Source: JACQFZ01 sp041485885 (GTDB taxonomy: Bacteria > Pseudomonadota > Gammaproteobacteria > Acidiferrobacterales > Sulfurifustaceae). Taken from it: a stretch of DNA of 64,000 nucleotides. The stretch spans positions 79,887-143,886 of the forward strand of contig JBGPKL010000004.1 in the NCBI GenBank assembly GCA_041485885.1. The letters are read 5' to 3'. The first letter of the stretch is position 1, and every line of letters starts with the position of its first letter. The notes beneath the pieces were generated by a model that saw nothing but the letters and a program-made list of their open reading frames with translations, ran no database searches and was not told the origin of the DNA. The translations under genes and the position numbers were made by a program. Shown here in pieces: positions 58,504 through 64,000 of this stretch.

Positions 58504-59348
58504 GTGTCACCTCGTGAACCGGCGGGAGCCGATGTCGACTCGTATGCCCAAGTAATTTCCGCGCGCATGCCGCTGTCGCGAAATACGAACGACACCGTGG
58601 GCGGCTCGATCGCGCGGTGGCCGCGCCGATCGAACCAATCGAATAGCGCGTCGAGCCCCGCCGTCAGATCGGGCGCTTGAGAGTCGAGAGGTTCGACGAC
58701 GAGCGCGGCGCAACGGCGCGGAGGCACTTGCCGAATCGCGACCCCGCTCGGCATAGCCGCCGGAGCGACGATAGGAATGGCGACTTCGAGCCGCCCTTCT
58801 TCCTCCGACACCGGATCGACCAGAACGCAAAAGGGTTCGCCCGCGGGAACCAATCCGGCGTCGGCCAACGCCGCGTAGCCGAGCGCGGTTTCGCCGCGAA
58901 AACACTCCAGCAAAAACCGTCGCTCCGCGAGAAACGGCCGCACCGCGACGGTGACGGCGGGCCGCATACGTTCGGCGACCGTCGGCGGGTCGATCGCGCT
59001 CGCCTGATGCAACAACGCCAACGCCGTCTGAAACGCGCGCTTCTCGCGCGCGAAACGCCGATCGCCTTCCTGAGCGAACTCGCGCAACAACGCCTCGGCG
59101 CACCCGCGCTCCGCCGAAACGACATCCGCTATGCCGGCGAGCGACAGGTCCATCTCGCGCAGCGTGCGGATCAAGCGGCCCGCCGCGATCTGGTCGTTGC
59201 GGTAATAGCGATAGCCGCTCGCCGTGTCGACCATCGCGGGCCGCAACAGGCGCTGCTCGTCGTACAGTCGCAGCGCCTTCGGCGACAACTGCGTCGCCGC
59301 CGCGAACTCGCCGATCGGCAGCAGGCGAGCGATTTCGTTCGTGTCCAT
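58500..59348 (-). CDS. MerR-family regulator with GyrI-like effector domain
   Basis: 282 residues. Seen: HTH LPIGEFAAATQLSPKALRLYDEQRLLRPA, dimerisation helix with RTLREMDLSLAGIADVV, and a C-terminal GyrI/BmrR-like domain (VAVRPFLAERRF; MPSGVAIRQVPPRRCAALVVEP). Start MDTNEI at 59348. First gene of merR-chrB-(gst)-chrA. Its promoter has the 19-bp spacer with a dyad typical of MerR control, so it probably regulates itself and the chr genes. Confidence 0.9.
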   Translation of the reverse strand: MDTNEIARLLPIGEFAAATQLSPKALRLYDEQRLLRPAMVDTASGYRYYRNDQIAAGRLIRTLREMDLSLAGIADVVSAERGCAEALLREFAQEGDRRFAREKRAFQTALALLHQASAIDPPTVAERMRPAVTVAVRPFLAERRFLLECFRGETALGYAALADAGLVPAGEPFCVLVDPVSEEEGRLEVAIPIVAPAAMPSGVAIRQVPPRRCAALVVEPLDSQAPDLTAGLDALFDWFDRRGHRAIEPPTVSFVFRDSGMRAEITWAYESTSAPAGSRGDT

Positions 59349-59355
59349 GCGGTGC

Positions 59356-59386
59356 ACTCTAGCGCTTGCCCCAAGGGCAAGGTCAA
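59356..59386 (-). promoter_or_regulatory. MerR-type promoter with 19-bp spacer and dyad operator
   Basis: Reading the minus strand: TTGACC (-35, at 59381-59386), 19-bp spacer, TAGAGT (-10, at 59356-59361). The spacer contains the dyad CTTGCCCTTGGGGCAAG (59365-59381). The start codon of the MerR gene lies only 7 bp after the -10 box, so the mRNA would be leaderless or nearly so. Confidence 0.82.
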
Positions 59387-59531
59387 GCGCACGTTGGAAG
59401 GAGCATCACGACGCGCGGCGCGATTGGCTTGCTCCGCGGCGCCGGCGGCGCACAATTATGGCGACGGAAGATGTACTTAGATAGACTGCGTTCGCCGAAG
59501 CAAACAAGAATCTTACTCGGAGGAGAAAATC

Positions 59532-59948
59532 ATGAGAAAACCTAGTTGGACGTTCGCCGGCGCTGTTACGGTGACCGCGCTCATCGGAACTTTCAGCCTG
59601 CCGGCGTTCTGCGCCGATCCGCCGCCGGGATTCACGCGCAAGATGCTGCAAGATCAGAATCTCAGCGCCAAGGATCGACACGCGGTGGTCGCGCAAGCGG
59701 AATTCACGCCGGGCGGAATGGTTGGGAGACACACGCATCCCGGCGAAGAGTTGGGTTACGTATTGGAAGGAACCGTAGTGTTGGAAGTCGACGGCAAGCC
59801 GGCGCAGACGCTGAAAGCGGGCGACGTGTATTTCATCCCGGCGGGCGTGGTCCATGCGGCGAAGAACGCGAGTAGTAGTGCGGCGAAAGTGCTCGCGACT
59901 TACATCGTCGAACAAGGTAAGCCGGTGTCGACGCCGGTGAAGGAATAG
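59532..59948 (+). CDS. Exported cupin-domain protein
   Basis: 138 residues with signal peptide (AVTVTALIGTFSLPAFCAD). Seen: cupin motifs GRHTHPGEELGYVLEG and FIPAGVVHAAKN with the metal-binding His set. GGAGGAG precedes the ATG. It probably binds a metal and small ligand in the periplasm. Divergent from the MerR gene. Confidence 0.88.
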   Translation: MRKPSWTFAGAVTVTALIGTFSLPAFCADPPPGFTRKMLQDQNLSAKDRHAVVAQAEFTPGGMVGRHTHPGEELGYVLEGTVVLEVDGKPAQTLKAGDVYFIPAGVVHAAKNASSSAAKVLATYIVEQGKPVSTPVKE

Positions 59949-60024
59949 CCCGCTCGAATCAAAACGAAGATTTCGTGCGCCGCGACGAACGACGCGGCGC
60001 CGTGGCTCGGCTGCCCGAGCGGCG

Positions 60025-60885
60025 TTAGCGCTCCGCGAAGCTTTGAGCCGGTATCGGCCGGCGCGCCGCCCGCCCGGGAAAAGCGCGCACTTCCACGCAG
60101 TCGCTGTGTATAAAATATGACGGCGAAGCGCCGTACGCTTTTAGCCAGGCGTTGGACAGGTGAGCCGAGTCGGTGAAACCCGCGGCAATGGCGATCTCCG
60201 TCAGCGTCATCCCGCGATGGAACAGCGAAGAGGCGACGCGCAATTTCTGCCACAACGTGTAGCTGCGCAGCGGCAACCCGACCGCATCCGCGAACAAGTG
60301 CGACATGCGGTCATACGACAGACCGGTGGCGGCGGCGAGCTCGGTGAGCGGATAGTGCGGTTTCTCCTGCAACATATCGAGCGCGTGTTCGATGCGTGGG
60401 TCGGCGTGTTTCAAGCTCGGGAAAAAAGTGACGGTGAGATTTACGACGTCTTCGAATAATTGCTGCGCTTCGTCGATTGTCAGCTCTCCGTTATAGGCGG
60501 CCTCCAGCGCCGGGTCGAAGTCCGTGTACGCGTCGCGTGGCAACGCGAGATACCCCGGACCCGGACAACCGAGAACGCGGAAGCGCCGGTAGTGTCGATG
60601 ACTCGGACTGATGCCGATGCTGACGAGCCGCACGTCCTCCGCGCGCAGATGGCGTTTGATCAAGGGCTTTACCGCCACCGCTTGATAGCGGTCCTGGCGC
60701 CCGGCGACCGACATTTCGAAGGGCGCGCGCTTTGCCGTTAGGAGTATCGACGCCGAAAATCGCGTCGTTTCAGAGACGACCCAGGGACTGGTAAAGACGT
60801 GGCCGCGCCGGACCAAATACATCTGATCCTTCATGTGCGCCGAAAGCACGCCGAAGGGATAAGCCGCTGTTGCAGCCGCCGTCAT
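60025..60885 (-). CDS. AraC-family transcriptional regulator
   Basis: 286 residues. N-terminal cupin-like sensing domain (YLVRRGHVFTSPW, FSASILLTAKRAP) and C-terminal double HTH: YPLTELAAATGLSYDRMSHLFADAVG and MTLTEIAIAAGFTDSAHLSNAWLKAYGASPSYF. Target unknown; the nearby cupin gene at 59532 is a candidate. Convergent with it. Confidence 0.9.
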   Translation of the reverse strand: MTAAATAAYPFGVLSAHMKDQMYLVRRGHVFTSPWVVSETTRFSASILLTAKRAPFEMSVAGRQDRYQAVAVKPLIKRHLRAEDVRLVSIGISPSHRHYRRFRVLGCPGPGYLALPRDAYTDFDPALEAAYNGELTIDEAQQLFEDVVNLTVTFFPSLKHADPRIEHALDMLQEKPHYPLTELAAATGLSYDRMSHLFADAVGLPLRSYTLWQKLRVASSLFHRGMTLTEIAIAAGFTDSAHLSNAWLKAYGASPSYFIHSDCVEVRAFPGRAARRPIPAQSFAER

Positions 60886-61077
60886 GGGGACCCCCTAACG
60901 AATTCCTGAATTACTACCCTCGATCCGAGTTCCGGCTCGCTTGATTCGCGGCTGAATCTTCTTATTAAGAACTATCAATCTATATAAGCGAGGTTCCAGT
61001 CAGAGTCAATTTTGCACGGTTTTTCTCGCGTTAGATAGCAGAAGCGAAACCATCGCCGAGTGACGTATCGCGCTCTT

Positions 61078-61884
61078 CTATTCGTCGAGCCGAACCCGAA
61101 GCAGCTCGAGGCTACCGTTGCGGTAGACTTCGAGTTGAAGTTCCCGCCGGTTCATCGCGGCCTCCATCGGCGTTTCGTCGATATTCTTGTTGTCCGCTGT
61201 ATCGACGTTGTGGATGACGTCCCCGGCGCGCAGACCCAGTTTCTGATACACGCTGTCGGGCTCGACCTCCTCGATGACATAGCCGCCGCGCGGATGGCGC
61301 GCGACCTTCACGTCGCGCAGAAATTCCTGCGCGCTGACGATGCGGTTGAGGGTGAGCGACTCGGGATCGATATCGGGATTCTTTTGCTGGTAGCCCTCCG
61401 CTTCTAGCGGGTCCGACGGCTGCGCGGCGACCTTGTTCGGCGTCCGTCCCGCGGCGGTTTTGAGGTACAGCGTCCTGGACAAATCGCCGTAACCGAGGAT
61501 CACGCGATCGGCCAGGATTGAGCGAATAATAATTCCTCCCAGCAGTTCCTGGCCGACGGCGTAGGTACCGGCCGGTCGATCTTCGACGCTGATGAGAGCG
61601 ACGGCGCGGTTGTCTTTCGACGTGGTCCCGAGCAACGACAGTCTCACTTTCGGGAAGGCGCGCCGTGCGGGGGAACCCGTCGCCTCACGGTTTGGTATCG
61701 GCGCGCGCGCGGAGTTGGCGGCTCGCGGCGCGGGCGGATTTTGTGATTGGTTCCAGTAGGCAACGCCGAGCGATCCGAGCACGACCACCAGAGGTATGGC
61801 CACCACTAGCCATCGGCGAGCCAGCAAGTGTTGCCAGGTTTGGTCAATGCGGTTCACGACTATGCGACGTTCAACGCAGAGCAT
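61078..61884 (-). CDS. Type II secretion GspC-like protein with PDZ domain
   Basis: 268 residues (or 259 from GTG 61857). Seen: one membrane helix (WLVVAIPLVVVLGSLGVAYW), a homology-region domain VRLSLLGTTSKDNRAVALISVED...VGQELLGGIIIRSILADRVIL, and a C-terminal PDZ-like module RGGYVIEEVEPDSVYQKLGLRAGDVI. Typical GspC. No other gsp genes are in the window, so it is an orphan or its operon is elsewhere. Confidence 0.88.
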   Translation of the reverse strand: MLCVERRIVVNRIDQTWQHLLARRWLVVAIPLVVVLGSLGVAYWNQSQNPPAPRAANSARAPIPNREATGSPARRAFPKVRLSLLGTTSKDNRAVALISVEDRPAGTYAVGQELLGGIIIRSILADRVILGYGDLSRTLYLKTAAGRTPNKVAAQPSDPLEAEGYQQKNPDIDPESLTLNRIVSAQEFLRDVKVARHPRGGYVIEEVEPDSVYQKLGLRAGDVIHNVDTADNKNIDETPMEAAMNRRELQLEVYRNGSLELLRVRLDE

Positions 61885-62059
61885 CGAAGATTACTTCGCC
61901 AAGTCTACTACCAATTGTACGGGTTCGAATGTTTCGGACCTGGCGCCGCGATCGATCGGCGTGCATAAAGGCGGCGGCGTCGCTTCTTCAATCGACGCCG
62001 TGCCGCTGGGCCGCGGTCGGAGCGCAACATCAACGCGGAATCGGGTCTTCCTCACCGAG

Positions 62060-62092
62060 AACCGGGGCGGTTTAGCGCGACCCCGGTTTTTT
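62060..62092 (+). terminator. Plus-strand rho-independent terminator without an annotated upstream gene
   Basis: AACCGGGG and CCCCGGTT form an 8-bp stem with a 13-nt loop, followed by a run of six T. It works only on the plus strand, whereas both adjacent genes (GspC-like and amidohydrolase) are on the minus strand. It may end a small RNA from 61885-62059. Confidence 0.65.
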
Positions 62093-62128
62093 ATCGCCTC
62101 CGCGCGCCTCGGCGCGATTTCTCCACCG

Positions 62129-63106
62129 TTAAATCAGTCGCAGCAACTTGCGCGCGTTCTCGCCGAGGATTTGGGTACGCTCGCTCGGTTTTAACCGCGG
62201 ATGGGTTTCGATCGCCTCGACGACGCTGGTGTTGCCCATGTCATAAGGAAAATCGGAACCGAGCACGAGGCGATCGGCGCCGACGACGTCGAGCAGCAGA
62301 TTCAACATCGGGGTGGAGTGCGTGAGGGTGTCGTAGTGCAGGCGCCGCAGATACTCGCTCGGCGCGCGCGGCAACGCGCGCAATTCCGGACGCACGCGCC
62401 AGCCGTGATCCCAGCGGCCGCACAGGCAAGCGGTGGTTCCGCCGCCGTGCGCGCACACGACGTTGAGATCCGGAGCGTCATCGAGCACGCCGCCGAAAAT
62501 CAAGCTCGCCACCGCGACCGCGGTGTCGGTGGGATTGCCGATCAAATTCGACAGATACCAACTGCGCAACCGATCCTGACCGAGCACGGCGAGCGGATGC
62601 AGGAATACGACCGCCCCGAGTTGCGCCGCACGACGGAATACCGGGCGCAACTCCGGCGCATCGAGATTGCGCCCGGCGATGTTGGTTTCGATCTCCACGC
62701 CCTTTAGCCCAATCTCCATGCAACGCTCGAGCTCCGCCAACGCCATCGCCGGGTCTTGCATCGGCAGCGTCCCGAGCGGCGCAAACCGCTTCGGATGCTC
62801 GCGCGCCAATCGCGCGAGATGATCGTTGATGCGCCGGTGCAACGGCAGAACCAGCGACGCCTCCAAATGAAAATGAAACAGCAGTGGCGACGGACTGATC
62901 GCGGCGACGTCGATGCGACGCGCGTCCATCAGCCGCAACGTCTCCTCGACATCCCAATGTTCGCGACCCAACGCGATGCGCGCGTTCCCCACGCGCAGCA
63001 CTTCGCCCGCCGCTCCCGGTTCGATCGTCTTACCCCACGGATTTTTATCGCGCAACTCTTCGACAAAGAAGGCGGGCAGATGATGGAAGTGCAGATCAAT
63101 GTTCAT
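62129..63106 (-). CDS. Amidohydrolase-family protein (ACMSD-like)
   Basis: 325 residues, TIM-barrel metal-dependent hydrolase or decarboxylase. Seen: N-terminal DLHFHHLP (His-X-His), LFHFHLEASL, VFLHPLAVLG, VCAHGGGTTAC, and DFPYDMGNT with the metal Asp. These fit the ACMSD/hydratase group. Substrate unknown. It follows the TauE remnant on the same strand. Confidence 0.9.
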   Translation of the reverse strand: MNIDLHFHHLPAFFVEELRDKNPWGKTIEPGAAGEVLRVGNARIALGREHWDVEETLRLMDARRIDVAAISPSPLLFHFHLEASLVLPLHRRINDHLARLAREHPKRFAPLGTLPMQDPAMALAELERCMEIGLKGVEIETNIAGRNLDAPELRPVFRRAAQLGAVVFLHPLAVLGQDRLRSWYLSNLIGNPTDTAVAVASLIFGGVLDDAPDLNVVCAHGGGTTACLCGRWDHGWRVRPELRALPRAPSEYLRRLHYDTLTHSTPMLNLLLDVVGADRLVLGSDFPYDMGNTSVVEAIETHPRLKPSERTQILGENARKLLRLI

Positions 63107-63118
63107 GGGGGCTATCCT

Positions 63119-63424
63119 CTAGTTGGCGAAAGCACGCAGCAGCAACGACAGGCCCGTCGCGATCAAAAGCAGGCTGATGAAGCGGCCGAGTTGCTCGCGC
63201 GAGATGCGCATGTGCGCGTGACTTCCCGCCCACAATCCGACAACGCAAACGGCAGTAAAGCCGCCGCGACCTTAAGCTCGTCCCACATCACGAGCCCCGC
63301 GAGCGCTGCGAAACGATCGGCACGGTCACCAGCGCCGCACCGAACCCCGGCACGCCAAAGACGAAGTAGCCGCAGGTAACGATGACAGCGGCGATGGCCA
63401 GCGATTCAAGAGTGACGGGCAAGC
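63119..63424 (-). pseudogene. TauE/SafE (sulfite exporter) remnant
   Basis: From TTG 63424: SLAIAAVIVTCGYFVFGVPG, FGAALVTVPIVSQ, then a frame break; the other end resumes GGFTAVCVVGLWAGSHAHMRI and ISLLLIATGLSLLLRAF with a stop at 63119. Only the first and last membrane segments remain; the middle (about 150 residues) is gone. Fits sulfur metabolism but is dead. Confidence 0.8.
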
Positions 63425-63427
63425 GTG

Positions 63428-64000
63428 TTACGGCTTAGACGTAGTACGCCGCGCGGAACCGACTCGGCGCAGAAGCAAAATCAGTCCTCCGTAAACGAGA
63501 CACAGGAACGTCGCCAGTGTCAGCAGAGTCTTCGACAACGTGGCAATGCCGGAGAGCGTGCCAAGCGTCACGTTGGTGTTCGGATAAATGTTGAGCATCG
63601 CCAAAATGCAAAAGTTCTCGGCGACGTCGAACAGCGCGATGCCAAATGGAAGCAGATTGAGCCTTAACCAAGAATCGGTCTCGCCCCACACGGCTTGGAC
63701 GGTCCGTGTCATCAACAAAGCTAGGCCCAGACTGTAAAACGGAATAAAGATAAAATCCGCAACCAGATATCTCAAATACAGCTCACGACCCGCCTGGCCA
63801 TAATGTTCCAGCGCCGTGAATGCCTTCTCCGCGGTGTAGAACGGCAGTAGATCCAGCAACCCCTCTCCACCACTGAGCTTCAGCAGCTCGGGATTGGAAA
63901 ACGGCAGCGACGAGTAGTTGAACAACCATGAAAAGCCGATGGTGCCGAGCAACAAGATCGACAACAGGGGTGCCGAATAAAATTGCGCTACCGCGAGACT
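63428..64000 (-). CDS. Membrane protein of unknown function (5' end outside window)
   Basis: At least 190 residues: the frame is open to base 64000; a TTG at 63964 is an internal possibility. Five or so hydrophobic segments, for example TIGFSWLFNYSSLPF, LVADFIFIPFYSLGLALLM, LNLLPFGIALFDVAENFCILAML and LLTLATFLCLVYGGLILLL. Topology suggests an integral protein; the family is not recognised. Confidence 0.7.
   Translation of the reverse strand, partial: SLAVAQFYSAPLLSILLLGTIGFSWLFNYSSLPFSNPELLKLSGGEGLLDLLPFYTAEKAFTALEHYGQAGRELYLRYLVADFIFIPFYSLGLALLMTRTVQAVWGETDSWLRLNLLPFGIALFDVAENFCILAMLNIYPNTNVTLGTLSGIATLSKTLLTLATFLCLVYGGLILLLRRVGSARRTTSKP

Noticed and set aside
59998..60025. GCGCCGCG...CGCGGCGC hairpin after the cupin gene as terminator
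   Set aside because: No T-run on either side; could be a hairpin but not a convincing terminator.
1..64000. rRNA, tRNA, intI, complete transposase or prophage genes
   Set aside because: No conserved rRNA segments, cloverleaf-like blocks, integrase or transposase motifs were seen on either strand; weak tRNAs cannot be excluded without tRNAscan.

Overview
This window looks like chromosomal DNA of a sulfur-oxidising, GC-rich proteobacterium, most likely an environmental gammaproteobacterium. The reasons are a soxX-soxY-soxZ cluster, a TusA-family sulfur carrier, a PilT-type ATPase, a GspC-like protein, a decayed TauE/SafE gene and many short palindromic repeats. The genus cannot be read from the sequence. 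No rRNA, tRNA, CRISPR array, integrase or intact transposase was seen.

Layout. 1-4.4 kb: sox genes, a BepA-like periplasmic protease, TusA and a PilT-like ATPase. 4.5-8.1 kb: a metallo-beta-lactamase-fold lipoprotein, a SCO copper chaperone and a Tat-exported multicopper oxidase. 8.8-15.8 kb: mostly housekeeping or small stress-type genes on the minus strand (PhoH, Bcp-like peroxiredoxin with a histone-like tail, HhH protein, GFA, thioesterase, beta-propeller, YciI, DUF1304, NTF2-like, DUF1272). 15.9-17.6 kb: two toxin-antitoxin modules (one BrnT toxin apparently shortened by a nonsense codon) among palindromic repeats. 17.7-23.1 kb: a cytochrome c/P460-like fusion, a GGCT-like protein, and a plus-strand run of exported proteins (TPR, carotenoid oxygenase, HbpS/GlcG, epoxide-hydrolase-like).

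23.16-26.57 kb is an integron cassette array without a visible integrase. At least five attC-like sites bracket minus-strand cassettes, and within every complete cassette the two end heptamers match. Two cassette proteins carry HEPN-like RX4-6H motifs, one cassette carries two genes, and one carries a tiny membrane protein interrupted by TAG. 26.8-36.2 kb: a VOC protein, a DUF6351 protein divergent from an AraC regulator, two alpha/beta hydrolases, a class II aldolase-like protein, MetY, and a DUF4160/DUF2442 pair. A 192-bp MITE with IS5-like ends has split the DUF4160 gene; a related 131-bp element sits exactly at the stop codon of the DUF6351 gene.

36.3-40.4 kb: an acyl carrier protein, alpha-oxoamine synthase and fatty acyl-AMP ligase operon, probably for a sphingolipid-like or other long-chain aminoketone product, flanked on both sides by decayed copies of the same methyltransferase 3' end. 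40.9-48.9 kb: two large signalling proteins (7TM-PAS-GGDEF-EAL; Ser/Thr kinase-AAA-GAF-GGDEF) and a small downstream protein. 49.98-54.98 kb: an array of exported proteins and fragments ending in thioredoxin-like modules. It includes a module whose two catalytic cysteines are both alanine (AGPA), a protein with two CXXC modules, a frameshifted ankyrin gene and two orphan thioredoxin 3' ends; shared linkers and duplicated 3' ends suggest module shuffling. 55-59.4 kb: an OmpA-family protein and a merR-chrB-(gst remnant)-chrA chromate operon with a MerR-type 19-bp-spacer promoter; a truncated chrA copy lies at 49 kb. 59.5-64 kb: cupin, AraC regulator, GspC-like protein, amidohydrolase, TauE pseudogene and a membrane protein cut by the window end.

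The best candidates for something undescribed are the integron cassettes and the thioredoxin-module array.
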